A DNA stretch of 64,000 nt from Athripsodes cinereus (Eukaryota > Arthropoda > Insecta > Trichoptera > Leptoceridae). Where the stretch lies: the NCBI GenBank assembly GCA_947579605.1, contig OX388312.1:19119313-19183312 (forward strand). The letters run 5' to 3'. Below the pieces are notes generated by a model, which saw nothing but the letters and a program-made list of their open reading frames with translations, was not told the origin of the DNA and did no database searches. The translations under genes were made by a program, and so were the position numbers. Positions 8,945-21,202 of this stretch are shown here, in pieces; the first letter of the stretch is position 1; each line of letters opens with the position of its first letter.

Positions 8945-9790
8945 ATAAACTTTAGATGTTGATTATACTAATGATAATTTCGAAACCGCATACTCTGAAG
9001 TAAAGAACTTCTTCAATGACAAAACTTTGCCACGATGTGCTATACAAGATAAAAATGGCAAACTGCTGTTTGAGGACGAACTGATCGTCAAAAGATGGAA
9101 GGAATACCTAGAACAATTGTACAAAGGAAAGAACATACTCCAGGAAAGCAAAGCACTAGAGGCAGAATATGACGTAGAAAATAATGGAGATGACATCTTA
9201 AGAAGTGAATTTGATATTGCATTAGCAAAGTTGAAAGACGGCAAAGCACCAGGCATCGACCTGATTCCATCAGAGCTGCTTAAATGCGCGGAAAAAGGCA
9301 TGCTTGATACATTGTATAAGCTCGTCTGCAAATTATACGACACAGGAGAGATACCTGAGGACTTTGCCAAATGTCTGATACGAGCGCTTCCTAAGAAAGC
9401 AGGCACGACAAAGTGCGAACAACACAGAACCTTAAGCACGATATCACACGCTTCTAAGATACTCACCAACATTATAATAAAAAGTATTAACCAGGGTAGA
9501 CGAAAAAAGGCAACTTCTTAAGAGAATCGGCCAACAACGAGCTAACTGGATTGGCCACAACATCAGGCACCCAGGACTACTCATCGCCATCGCGGAGGGT
9601 AAGAACGAGGGGACAAATGGCAGAGGCCGATCAAGAGACGTGTATATGGACCAACTGAAGAGGGACATGAACTGTAGCTCATACGTAGAGCTGAAAAGAC
9701 TGGCTGAGAATAGAGACGAATTTAGAAGAAAAACCAAACTCGTTGCAGACCAATCCAATGGATTCCAATCCAACTCATTATATTATATAT
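8945..9790 (+). mobile_element. RTE-like LINE (family R1), internally deleted copy
   Basis: Positions 8,970-9,480 encode the RT N-terminal half, including LAKLKDGKAPGIDLIPSELL and the downstream block ALPKKAGTTKCEQHRTLSTI. The sequence then jumps directly into the 3' end of the element at AGTATTAACCAGGGTAGACG. From there it encodes, in another frame, RQLLKRIGQQRANWIGHNIR through LKRLAENRDEFRRK to the tail near 9,780. The RT catalytic core (YADD region) is deleted. The 3' end matches the copies at 18,320-18,770, 49,690-49,995 and 57,165-57,325. The clade assignment (RTE-like) is from the C-terminal style and is tentative. Confidence 0.8.
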
Positions 9791-10349
9791 AATTATTGCG
9801 ATTTTAATATGTACCTAATTGTTTGTATCTCCTCTTTTACAAATCGTATTAATGTAGTTACTCCTCTAAAGTAATATGAAGCAGCTTCTCTAACTAAGTA
9901 ATTACTGATGAGAGTGATTATGTACAGCGGCCCCATGGGAACGCTTAGGAGTTAAATAATTTATGGGAACTGTCACATACAAATTAGGTAATGGCTGGGA
10001 TCAGCGATCAGGACAGATTGTGATCTATTTATTATGTCTTGTTAATTTCATCGAATTAAAGCGCCGTGTAATTACGAGCTATTTAGAATATTTATTATTA
10101 CAAAGTATTTTATTACAGATATACTGTGTCTTGTACTGAGTAAAAGTACCTACACAGAGCTGTATTATGTTGTTATTTATCATAGATAAAAGAATTTAAT
10201 TGTGAAATAATTACAGTCAATTAATAGACAGATCATGTCTATTCGATTACGAAATTTATTCCTTTAAATCCAGAAAGTAAAACTTATACAATGCCTCTGT
10301 ACATAATAAATCTATCTATTTAGGTATTTAAAGCATTATTGCATTTCTC

Positions 10350-10445
10350 ATAAGTGGGGTAGCCAGCAGGTTAACGTAAGTTCACTTTGTGTCAATAAAA
10401 ATGAAGAATTCCAGGAATGGTGGCATATTCCACAGCTCAATTGAA
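10350..10445 (-). repeat. Dispersed repeat family A, copy 2
   Basis: On the minus strand it carries 'GGAATATGCCACCATTCCTG', a TTTTTATTGACAC block and 'TAACCTGCTGGCTACCCCACTT'-like sequence, in the same order as the other copies. Confidence 0.6.
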
Positions 10446-10784
10446 GATATTGAATCTCTTATTCATGATACAAGAATGCCTTTAACAGGACATTTGAAAA
10501 CTTAAAAATAGTCCTAATCTTTGTTTTACATAATATTGTTATCAAAATTGTATATATAGGTATCGAATTTTATCTTATACTGGTATATTTTTGTGAACTA
10601 CATCAATTATGACTTTTAAATTTTCTAATCAAATATATTCCTTCCCGTTGAAGATCACAAAATTAAATAAATTGTATAATTTTATTATTTCTTTATACAA
10701 ATTTTAAATTTATGCTTGTCATCTTTAATTCTGTGATTGACAATGTCCTTGAAGACGGAAGATGTCTCTCAATAAAAATTTATC

Positions 10785-10895
10785 ATCATCTCCATCGGTC
10801 CCTCAATCCTGAGGATCGTGACCATCATGCTTCGTTCTGTAAACCATCTGTCTCCATGTTGAGCGATCCTCCGCCATGTGCAAGGTCCCGTATAT
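10785..10895 (-). mobile_element. RTE-like LINE C-terminal scrap with GAT tail
   Basis: The minus strand encodes a short segment of the type MAEDRSTWRQMVYRTK, followed by a stop and a GATGGAGATGATGA tail. This is the layout of other LINE 3' ends in this window. Nothing upstream survives. Confidence 0.5.
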
Positions 10896-13471
10896 TGATT
10901 ATGAAATTTATTGAATAAAAATTAATGAGTATAGTAGAAAAAATGTATGTTATATGAATTTCACGCCAATTCTAAAATTTTATCACCAATTATTTTATTT
11001 GCTACTAAGATAAGCTGTTTGCCCTTTATCTAAGAATCGAATATGTGACTTCTTAAATCAAGATAAGTGTATTTACTACATATTATACGCATTAAAATTA
11101 CGTTACTTAAATCACTTGTCTAACTGATTCATTGTTATGACCACCATCAAAGGTAAATTCGAACAAACACATTAGAAACTCATTTACAAAATGGTTTTCA
11201 TATCATTATTAAAATTTTATTAAAAACCCATAAACCAACAGGAAATTAAAAAACCTTTATCTCGAAATTATTCTATCGTAGACATTATTATAAAATATCT
11301 TATTAAGTATCCATTATGTTAGAAAGAAGATACTTGCCTTGGAATACTTTTCTACTCAAACGCCTCGGGTCACCAAAATAGGAACCTAATTTTTTGGCAC
11401 ATTATAATACAATAACAATGGTGAATCTTTGGAGATAATCAATCATTTAAGAGTCTGTGCTATACATATCTACTTTGCAGGTAAAAGATGAGCCGCCTGT
11501 AGACAGAACTTACAGCCATTAAATTTTAAAATCACATAGACAAACCCTAAAGTAATGCTTTGAAATTTATATTAAGTTAGGATAGAGAGTGTAGAATTAA
11601 CTATTAATTTTGATTATTCTCTTTATTCACTTAAGTATTTATGAAAATGTTCGTATGTTAATTTGTATTTCAAAAATATAATCATGACTAGATTATTTCA
11701 ATCAATTGCATAGTTTATCGTACTTTATATCATGTTATTGTGCATACATAACAAAGACACATAGATTCGACTTCATAAAATATAACATTATTTCCTTTAT
11801 TTTCAACTCGATAAAAATAATTCCTATTAAATGTAAATATCCTATTCGAATCCTCCTGCTGCTCCTTTCTAGTCCGCAAGCAAATTAATTAATGATATTA
11901 AAAGGATGTATTTGGATTTATTATAAACCTAATATTATTAAAAAAAAATAAGTGGTATAAATATACTCTTGTTATTAAATTTTATATTAAAAGTATTGAG
12001 TACGTAATTTGTATGCGTATTATAGTAACTAAGTGATTTGATAGGTGTTATAATATAAAATGAATTAGTTATATGAGGATATTTATGTACTTCTGCATGT
12101 GGATCTTTATGCTTCCATCCATCCCTGGCGCCATCATCTCAATTAGCAGACAGGTAGTACGAGTATAAATACTACACAACACAATAATATATCCCTTGCG
12201 GTTTGCCCTACATATTATTAAAATAATCAAATTTATAATTTGACTAAATTTTATCGACCAGTCGCTTGATTTAATTATAAATGAATAAAATGATTTATTT
12301 GTTTTCATTTCTTGTTAAGTGTGCTTTTTAAATTTTTATATAATAATCTAGGAAGGCGCCCGCAAAATCGAAATTCTATCATTATAACATTGCCAAGCTG
12401 TCTTGTTTTAAGTTTTGTTAATTTATTTGAAAATCAATGCATAATTATGGACCCACTACTTTTCTTAGTTACACTATATTCTTACGATCCTAGAGAACTA
12501 ATTACGTGTGTACATGTATTTAAATAACATATACCACACATTTTTGTTTCATATATATAAAGGCCACGAATGCATAAATTTTGCAATATTTCGAATCAAA
12601 TTATTGATTGTTTCATCAAATATAATCTGATATTCATGTCACGTTTTTCTGTAGCATGTTCGCCCGGTTAAACAAGAGTATTATTGTTCTAATACAAATA
12701 AATAGTTTGGAAAGTTGGCTGTTATCTGAATTATAGCCAAAATGTTTCGAGAACTTAGAATATTTCGAGAACGAAGAAAGCTTAGAAAATATTCTGAAGT
12801 TACAATTCACATTTTGAAAAGCGTGGCATAGTTTTAAAAAATATGAATATAATTAATATCTTATTAATGTCAATTGCTTTTTCTACATTTACACACATCT
12901 TTTTATATCTCCTCCTAATCATAAGCTAGCGAACTAAAAAACAAACGACCAAAACTTATCTTAAACAGCATAAAACATTTAAGTAGCCTATTTATATTTT
13001 TTTTTAATTTCCAACTTTTACATACATTCAACAAATTATCAGTTTTTAAAGAAATTAATTACACCATTTAATTTAAGCTAAGTATATGTGATTGAAATTT
13101 CCATTATTTTGTTCCGTACTGTATATAATAAGTATGTACCTATACCTACTTACTACAGATAATATTAATGTGTGTATTGTTTGAAAATGTTTAGAAGTAA
13201 CCCTAATAACATCGCATAATTTCTGCACGGATGATCAGAGGACACCCTTACAAGACGAAGGTTAAGTATCAAAAGCTCATCATATCCCTCAGTATCCTTG
13301 TGATGCGATTGATGACAAGATTTTTACAGAGGGATTTTCACTGTTGTTTTGAAAAAATAGTATTCACATATCAAATAGGGAGAAATGTTAAGATAGAGTA
13401 GGATTTATTCACTAATGCAAATGTATTATTTTAATAGACACTGTAAATATATACCCTGAATCTTGGAATGA

Positions 13472-13795
13472 AGTAGCTCTCCTATTCTTTCGAGTGTCTG
13501 GTAAAAGTCGTAAAATATCACCCAAGTAAAAGACATTTTACATCTTGAGTTTAGCGACAAGATATTCCACCCATAAAATTTCATTTTTTAAATTTATTTT
13601 TATTCCAGATTTGAAGCTGGCCTGTGCAAACCTCTCAGTCCATATCACAATAGATATTACATAGAATACTATAAACAACAAAACATGAAATTCATAAATA
13701 TGCATGTTTATTTTGTGGCATGGATGAGATGACCAACATGTTCATATCCATTAGTCCGCTGACTACCTACTTCATTTGTAAAAGAAGTTGTAATG
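13472..13795 (+). repeat. Dispersed repeat family A, copy 3, interrupted
   Basis: The left part (13,472-13,580; 'TTTTACATCTTGAGTTTAGCG' type) and the right part (13,705-13,795; GGCATGGATGAG..CATTAGTCCGCTGACTACC) are separated by about 125 bp not found in other copies. That spacer is presumably a later insertion or a sub-family difference. Confidence 0.55.
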
Positions 13796-16559
13796 ATACA
13801 GCCAAATAGATTTTAATATAATTTCTTAAACGGTTGAAAATATCTTTGCATTGTTAAATGGGTGAATTATAGTAATAATGCAGAGTACCTTATCTAATAA
13901 CATGTAGGTAGAGGTTATATCGTCATTTGAAGTCTCACTGATCTAATTTTATAATTATAGTCCTAGACTATGACGGCCAGATGATTGATGCCGGTAGCTG
14001 CAGTCTGTTGGGCCCGTCCTCCAATTAGCAGGAGAGGAGACCCTAACTTACTTTAATGCTAACCAAGAGACGCCGTGTTTTATCAAAATTTAACCATTAA
14101 TTTTTTTTACACGACCTTGAATTAATATATATTTTACATAATATTTGCAAAATAAACTATCATTATTTGCTTACGAAATCTTTTTAATTGATAAACAAAT
14201 ATGTAAATCATATTTTGAAACACTCTAGATTAATCATTCCAATTGATCACACTCACCGATAGTCAACCTATTTGAATAGGTATTAACTAGGTAGGTATGT
14301 TATATAAAAAGAACTGTTGTCTATAGATATAATAGAATTAATAGCCGTTCTCTAAGAGTATATTTTCGTAGACTTTTTATTTGAAGGATTTCTTGCTAAA
14401 GATTCAAATAGAAATAATAATGTATTTATTCCTCCATGTTATTTAATTTCTTTTATAGAATAGTGCCTATTACTAGCCATTAAATTTAATTATTTTTCTT
14501 ATAGTAGGTACCTACATTGATTACACGTTATGTCATTCAACTCATTCAGTAAATCAGAATTCACATTATTTTATGATAAATTCAATATATTATGTAAAGA
14601 AAGTGAGTTTGTTGCTATATTGGGATATCTTCCCATTGACCCGTAATATTAATAGTTAGTATATTTTAAATATAGATCGCACATTACATATATGTTATGG
14701 ATAAATGGATTTCCTCCTTTTTTCTTCATCTCTCTCCATGTTGATCGATTTTGGGTCATCTGCTTTCAGAAAGTGTTATGTTATTGATTAATATAATTTA
14801 TGAATGACCTTTGGGTTTCTCCAACTTATTATGGTATATTTCTTGAATAATATATACCTAAGTGTGTTTTCGTCCGACGTCTATTGATGTCTTATAGCAT
14901 AAAATATGATGATATATATTATGTATATATAGTTCACATCATCAACATACATATTCATAGTTTGTGTTGTGTCCCAAGGCGTATAGATCTCTATGGGCAA
15001 AGGACCACAGCTTAAGATTATTATAATGTAATTAAAATAATGTCTATCATGCAATCGAACGATTAAATATTATCTATGCTTATATTCTTCCATAGATCGC
15101 TATTGTGGATACATTAAAATACTGATCCGACTATAAAGTTGTGTGTAATAATTCAAATACCACAACGCAAGATGGAACAATGATGTGAAGATAATAGAAA
15201 TGTTCGAGTGTATGAGGTTAGCGGAGATTTAAGTTGGATGCAATAGAAAGGACTTTTTTACAGCACTAGATGAACATGGGTTAAAAAAGAGAGATTGTAA
15301 CAGAGAATAAATATATATTTATTCGATATTTGCTTTTGTCAGGAAGTAGTGTATAGTATTGCATGGGTTTGATAAACTTTAAAATTAATAAATTTTGAAA
15401 AGTGCGAGTTTTTAAAATGCAATATGTGTCAGAAAAGAATTTGTACAGCTAAGTACATACTTTCCAAAAGGCACCGGAAAGCTTCTTGATCATTTTCAAA
15501 GTGACGTTACTGTCGTTTGTGGAAAAATTTACTCTAATAAGTTTAAATAATCTCATCGCCAATCTTGATAAGGTAAATATAAAAATATTGAAGTGAAATG
15601 TATTATGAACGAACAGGCCACAAACTCCGTATTTATTATATTTTATTACTATAAGTATTTATATTATATAAAAAATGGAATGTTAAGTGAACCGATTAAA
15701 CAACTTTAATTTTTTAACATCTTTTTCTCATGTTGTAAATCTAATTAAAAACTACTTAAATAGATAATAAAATACTATCGCATTTAAGATACATCTGAAT
15801 AATTTTCCTATTCTTACACACCTAGCAGGCATTACATACCTACTATGATGCTACACAATACTTAGATCTAATATGTTTAAATGTAATTCGAATCGTTTAT
15901 GACTAATTATGTTTTAATGTAGTCTTTATGTGTGAAAAGTTGTGTAACATAAATCTGACCACAAGCCTTCATATTATACCTACCTATTACCTAATAAGTT
16001 TTCATTATAAGTTGACTTTTTTAAAGCTATGAACATAACATATTATGTAGGTTTTGCAATAAGTACCTATTAAGAATTACATAGGTGATAATGTGCGCTG
16101 ACACAATTGAGGATGTGCGTTGTAACATTCTGCAAAGACCTAATACGGAAGAAACGATGCTTTGGTTAAGTTGAACTTTGAGAATGTTCAATAGAGCCTT
16201 CGCATCTAATGACCGAACGAACGTTTGTCGTTTAGTAATTCCACTGAAAGGTTTTGTTTTGTTTCAAAGGTTTTAATTCCTCAGTATAATAAACTTCCGT
16301 CAAGAACCCTCAGCCAATAAATTAAAAAAAGAGAAACAGAGAGAGATAAATAATTTTCAGTATCTTTCTTTGCTCTAAACATAGTACATACAGTAATTAT
16401 GTAAATTGAAAGGTAAAGAGAGAAATAATTTTGATTTTCCGTTTACTAACTTATTCTGTGCGAATTATTTACTTATATAAAGTTGGCCAAAATAAGTGCT
16501 TTTGTGTGAATGTAACAGTTTTGTCAGATAAAATAGCAATTTTTTATACTGCATAACAA

Positions 16560-16645
16560 TCGCGGGAAGGAAATGGATACAGAGGGGACAGGACCGCGAC
16601 GTTTAGAAGAGGCCTATATCCAGCAGTGGAGAGATGGCTAACTAG
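16560..16645 (+). mobile_element. RTE-like LINE 3' scrap
   Basis: GAGGCCTATATCCAGCAGTG encodes the EAYIQQW signature and is preceded by a stretch reading RKWIQRGQDRD. It is homologous in layout to the C-terminus at 63,712-63,800. It is followed by a stop and unrelated DNA. Confidence 0.5.
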
Positions 16646-17559
16646 TAACTAAGTAACATTTGAATAAAATATCATGACATGATAAAATTCTCACTTCTTT
16701 CGATTAGATTTTGCACAATGTTGCATTGTGTAGGCATGGTTCTCCAATCGAGATTTCTGATTGGTTTTGTCACTAACGACTATGTTAAGAAGATAAATTG
16801 CTTAACTATTTTATTTTATTTTCAAAATTTTTAGGAAACAGATAGTTTTACAATACATATACGGCAACAGATTATAATTTTACATTACCAGTAAAGTATA
16901 CGAAAATTAAATACATATTATATTAAGTATGTTTGATTATTTATACTCGTAGGTATTTATGATATTTACAACAATTACAATAACTGATACAGACACTATG
17001 TGCTTCTTCACACCTCCGAAGATCCATTGTTCCACTATACTGCATATTATTCTTCTGTACTCACAATGCAATATTCAATCGATAAGAGTATCGCACATCA
17101 ATAGATACACTTATAAAAATATAACATCCAGCTAAAATCCACGAGTCCAAAACTGTTTTTAAAAGCTTTGTAGCAAACACCAACATATTGAAAATGTTAG
17201 ATCCTTTTTGTAACGACGCCTTTTGTAATAAGTAAAAGTTTTCAACACAAGAAATTTTATGAATTTGATACCGCGTGCAAAATGCAAATGTTATTTTAAT
17301 GTTATTTATCATTCTTGTAAAATAAGAATATTCAGTGCCGATCATATTATTGTAAAAATAACTGTTAATTGGTCTTGGCTATTTACTTAAGCAATTATTA
17401 TTTAAATTTTATTTTCAGGTAATCAGCAACAAATTATCCAAGGTTCGTCAAAAGTTTCCAATTAATATTTAACCGTGTTTTTATCAGATTATATAATATT
17501 TAAAAGTTTATATTTTACTTTGTTTCTAGATGTAATTAAAAACGACAACACTTAGTAAA

Positions 17560-17605
17560 AGTTCAATTTAATCTGACGATGAGAACGGAAGCTCTTGAAC
17601 GATGA
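17560..17605 (+). ncRNA. Decayed hammerhead-like motif of a Penelope-type tail
   Basis: CTGACGATGAGAACGGAAGC is followed by TCTTGAAC. The CUGANGA box is kept, stem II (AGAAC/GCTCT around a GGAA loop) has one mismatch, and the downstream GAAA box reads GAAC. The core is therefore probably inactive. Compare 52,650-52,740 and the better-preserved motif at 36,692-36,750. Confidence 0.4.
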
Positions 17606-18004
17606 TATGCTAAAAGCTACTAATCGAGTTGATAATCTGAAATATTTAAATCATGGTAAACATTTGTACTTTATGTGCAACGATATTGTAAATACTTGTG
17701 TTTATTTTGACCTAATAGGAATATATGCAATATTATCACTTTATATATCTGATTCCATAAATCTCATTTTAATAAGAAATACTACATAACACCTACATAA
17801 TAACAATAATAATATCAGGAGATGTACTTATATTGAAATGATATTTCCTTTTGATATAATCGTTGTGGAGTCTCGATAACTTATTGAATTCTACAAAGAA
17901 ACACATTATTACCTACATGAGATTTCATCTCAAGGTTGTGAATGTTTATAACGCTTCATACTCGATTACCATATTATGATATATTTGAACTGTAATAAAA
18001 ATAC

Positions 18005-18775
18005 TTGTACTTGTACTTGGGCAGCAGAATAAACCAGGATGGACGCTCCAAATCGGAAATTGTGAGCAGAATAAACAAGGCAAGGATTGCCTTTAACAAA
18101 AAATCGAAGATATTGGAATCCCCAAATATTGATTTAAGCGTAAGGAAGAACCTTACTAAAGCCTTTGTATGGAGCATTCTGCTTTATGGCTGTGAGACGT
18201 GGACCATCAGCAAGAGTGAAAGCGGACGGTTGGCGGCCTTTGAGATGTGGTGCTACAGACGCATGCTGAAGATCCATTGGTTGGAACACGTCGAAAACGA
18301 ACAAGTATTAACCAGGGTAGGCGAAAAATTATACGACACAGGAGAGATACCTGAGGACTTTGCCAAATGTCTGATACGAGCGCTTCCTAAGAAAGCAGGC
18401 ACGACAAAGTGCGAACAACACAGAACCTTAAGCACGATATCACACGCTTCTAAGATACTCACCAACATTATAATAAAAAGTATTAACCAGGGTAGACGAA
18501 AAAAGGCAACTTCTTAAGAGAATCGGCCAACAACGAGCTAACTGGATTGGCCACAACATCAGGCACCCAGGACTACTCATCGCCATCGCGGAGGGTTAGA
18601 ACGAGGGGACAAATGGCAGAGGTCGACCAAGAGACGCGTATATGGACCAACTGAAGAGGGACATGAACTGTGGCTCATACGTAGAGCTGAAAAGATTGGC
18701 TGAGAATAGAGACGAATGGAGAAGAAAAACCAAACTCGTTGCAGACCAATCCAATGGATTGTAACTCATTATATA
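18005..18775 (+). mobile_element. RTE-like LINE (family R1), chimeric rearranged copy
   Basis: The order is abnormal. Positions 18,010-18,325 encode the C-terminal half of the RT protein (LGSRINQDGRSKSE.., ILLYGCETWTISKSESGR.., VLTRVGEK). Next comes an RT N-terminal-half fragment (LYDTGEIPEDFAKCLIRALP..). Then, at the same AGTATTAACCAGGGTAGACG junction seen in the 9-kb copy, comes the element's 3' end (TTCTTAAGAGAATCGGCC.. to 18,770). C-terminal sequence therefore precedes N-terminal sequence and recurs. A 170-codon open frame crosses the first junction, which makes a chimeric reading frame. The terminal tail is AT-rich (ATTATATATAATAAAAA). Confidence 0.8.
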
Positions 18776-18779
18776 TAAT

Positions 18780-19935
18780 AAAAATACAATTTTATTTGCA
18801 TTTTAGTACCACAAAAATTAAATCTACTCATAAATAAAAAACATATTCAAATACATCCAATCGGAATGTCCCGGGTCGGAATAGTTTTGTCAAACTAGTT
18901 CTTGAAGGTTTGATGTTTTTTCTTCAATAAAACATACAAAAACTTAAAAGATCATCTCTTGTATTAAACCATGACAACAATATTAACTTGATATAATAAT
19001 ATCGAGGATAAAAAATGTTCTCTCGATGCAACATCATCTGGAATGGTAGAAGATGATAATATCCTCTATAAATTCCCAAAAAGTATACCTACATTTTATT
19101 TTATTTTTTCAAATTCAAATTCATTGACGAACTCAATGAATTTGAATTTGGAATGGTAAAAGATGATAATATCCTCTATAAATTCCCAAAAGGTATACCT
19201 ACATGCAGGTTAAAACCTTCTTGTGACTGTAATACGTACTAATTATACAAATCAAATTATTCATACATCAATAACGTTACCAAAAATTTAATGAAAAATA
19301 AGCAAGATTAACAGTCCAATAGTTCATTTTGAATTCAAAAAATTGTATGTTGGTCGGCTTCCACATGAATTGATAAACTATAGCGAGTAAAATCTTTCTT
19401 AGAATGGGTTCAACTTTATACTAGCCGTGTAAGTCCAGTACTGCATTGTACTCGTATGAAGTGATTTAAAAAAAATAAGTAGGCACACGATTATGATATT
19501 GTGAACATTGTATGCAAAATACAAAACCTGTTATATGAGCAGCTTGTTAGCGCCGAACTCTTGTTGATAGGAACCGTATGATTTTAATGGTCACTTAATA
19601 ATATTATTTCGTAAGAAAATGATATGCATCTTCATACAATATCGTGTATGTAAATATTATACCTACCTTCGTATCGATCGATTGGTGCAACTTCAATATA
19701 CTATGATAAAAGTTTACTCTGTAGATATGCATTTTTTCATGTTCAAGCAAAAATATTAAGGAATTGAAATATTTAATAAATTTGGAAAGCAATTATAATT
19801 ATAATTGTCCTTATTTTCTTGTCATTTAAGTGGTGGCAAGCTAACAAAATGTTTTTATACCTATAATAACATGTGAAATTTGTCTTTAGGTGCGTCTACA
19901 TTTAATAACAAACTGAACGGACAAATTCGTTTATT
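18780..19935. other. AT-rich interval with a short duplication and a perfect hairpin
   Basis: No gene is seen. A segment beginning TGGAATGGTAGAAGATGATA (about 19,039-19,096) recurs with two changes at about 19,148-19,205. A perfect hairpin lies between the copies (19,110-19,150). Confidence 0.55.
19110..19150. repeat. Perfect 18-bp inverted repeat, 5-base loop
   Basis: CAAATTCAAATTCATTGA (19,110-19,127), loop CGAAC, then its exact reverse complement (19,133-19,150). It sits exactly between two direct copies of a roughly 58-bp sequence, so it may mark a small insertion or a replication-slippage event. Confidence 0.85.
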
Positions 19936-19939
19936 TCTT

Positions 19940-20070
19940 TTCTTTTCGAAATGTCAAGTATTCTAAAATAACATCACACTTAAGACACGTAAAATCTCCA
20001 AATCAGCGATAAGGTACGCTAACCACCCTGATTGTCGTATTTTTTAGTGACACGGACGACGAGAAGACGA
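19940..20070 (+). repeat. Dispersed repeat family A, copy 4, truncated
   Basis: It carries 'ACTTAAGACACGTAAAATCT', 'CAGCGATAAGGTACGCTAACC' and CCTGATTGTCGTATTTTTTA, then 'GTGACACGGACGA', and stops before the second half of the family. The Harbinger element begins about 100 bp downstream. Confidence 0.5.
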
Positions 20071-20156
20071 TTTATATTTTCATTACATACACTTGATCTA
20101 CTGTTATTTAAAAGTACCTATTTGTATATATCTTCGAGATTTAATTCTCGTAAGTT

Positions 20157-20159
20157 CAG
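20157..20159. repeat. Harbinger 3-bp target site duplication (CAG), left
   Basis: CAG directly precedes the CAGTGTTACTC terminus; the partner is at 28,145-28,147. Confidence 0.65.
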
Positions 20160-20439
20160 CAGTGTTACTCTGGATACTCGATCCCAATCACAAAATCGTA
20201 AAATTTCAAAATGGTACTCTTGAAATTCGACGCTAGCGCCGGATCGCATTGCAATCGAGTGTTGATTTGAAGAAGATGTGAAATCGTGTAAAATTTGAAA
20301 ATTGGTACTCTTGACGTCGTTTTGACAGTAACTCGATTTCGTGGGATTGTGTTGAAATCGACTAACTGTCATTACATACACGATCGCAAGAAAGTAACTT
20401 TTTTGGAATCGAGAAGAAGTAATTTATTAAATTAATTTA

Positions 20440-20652
20440 AAAAATGGCTCGTTTGGCATTATTTTTTTATAAATTTGGAAAACCGGCATCAAGTTAATAT
20501 TCGTCAGCGAAAGAATTTGCGTAGAATAGCAAGATATTCGCAAAATGTTTCTAGCATGAGTGGTGGGGAATTTGTAGTAAATCATAGAATATCAAAAGAA
20601 ATGTTTCAGGAGTTGTGTTTCAGAATATCAAAAAATATGTTTCAAGAGTAAA
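20440..20652 (+). pseudogene. HARBI1-like nuclease, N-terminal remnant
   Basis: From 20,472 the frame reads NLENRHQ.. through an Arg-rich segment (RQRKNLRRIARYSQ) to HRISKEMFQELCFRIS, then stops at TAA near 20,650. The motif 'hRISKEMFQELC' is typical of the N-terminal region of HARBI1/Harbinger nucleases, just before the DDE domain. A candidate ATG at 20,444 is in another frame, separated by a run of seven T, so at least one frameshift is present. The DDE catalytic part is absent because downstream sequence is lost or replaced by inserted LINEs. It is non-functional as it stands. Confidence 0.6.
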
Positions 20653-20784
20653 TTATTTAGAATTCTTTGTAAGTTGTTTATGCAGCTCATGACTTACATA
20701 GGTATACAAGCCAGACATGCATTAGCTGTGGAATTCACATCATAGACGAATTGAAAGTACACGTTTCATGTATTTACATATATA

Positions 20785-21045
20785 TCATCATCATCGCCCT
20801 CAACGCTCCTCTCGGGAGAACAGGGCAGAAACCAGCCTCATCTATTCAGAGCGTCTCTTTGCCAATCACGTCACCTCTTCCCACGAAATTCCCTGCGCTC
20901 AGATGTCGTTGTCACAGGAACAGTGTATTGTGAAAGAGTGACGCTCGAGCCGACGGAAGAACAGTGCTTATTTTGGCCAACTATCATTGGGCATTCTCAG
21001 AGCATGACCCAGCCAGGACCATCGTCTCTCCTGTATCACAGCATC
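20785..21045 (-). mobile_element. RTE-like LINE 3' end (family R2), nested in the Harbinger
   Basis: It is the reverse complement of the R2 segment at 38,880-39,145: GAGAACAGGGCAGAAACCAG, ..CATTCAGAGCGTCTC.., ..TTTGGCCAACTATCATTGGG. The short GAT-repeat tail (ATCATCATCATC on the plus strand) sits at 20,779-20,790. It encodes the C-terminal 'RMPNDSWPK' region in decayed form. Confidence 0.75.
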
Positions 21046-21189
21046 ATTTGTGACATGTTCATACCATTTTACACCCAAAATCCTCCTAAGACATTAGTTT
21101 ACAAAACTTAGTATCTATAAATTATATGTATATATACTATCTATGTATATATTATAGAATATGTAAACTCTCAAGGTTTGTAAAAATAA
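21046..21189. other. Residual Harbinger interior or unassigned sequence
   Basis: This is AT-rich sequence with TATATATACTATCTATGTAT repeats between the R2 LINE tail and the target duplication of the I-like LINE. I see no gene. Confidence 0.4.
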
Positions 21190-21202
21190 CAAAATTGTAA
21201 TT
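21190..21202. repeat. 13-bp target site duplication of the I-like LINE, left
   Basis: CAAAATTGTAATT is identical to 26,888-26,900. It borders the A-rich 3' tail of the element. Confidence 0.9.

Larger units (their letters stand above)
9791..18000. other. Long AT-rich interval with scattered repeat scraps, no gene
   Basis: I see no supportable host gene. Recognisable pieces are family A copies at 10,350-10,445 and 13,472-13,795, RTE-like 3' scraps at 10,785-10,895 and 16,560-16,645, and a Penelope-type tail at 17,573-17,600. Positions 13,960-14,050 (GC-richer, TGATGCCGGTAGCTGCAG) and 14,700-14,770 resemble decayed LINE fragments but cannot be placed. Other frames are short and AT-biased. Confidence 0.55.

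Noticed and set aside
8963..9472. 169-codon minus-strand frame
   Set aside because: It lies antisense to the R1 LINE RT coding sequence, which has clear RT motifs on the plus strand.
17061..17345. 94-codon minus-strand frame
   Set aside because: Its composition is slightly protein-like but no motif, start context or neighbouring exon supports it.
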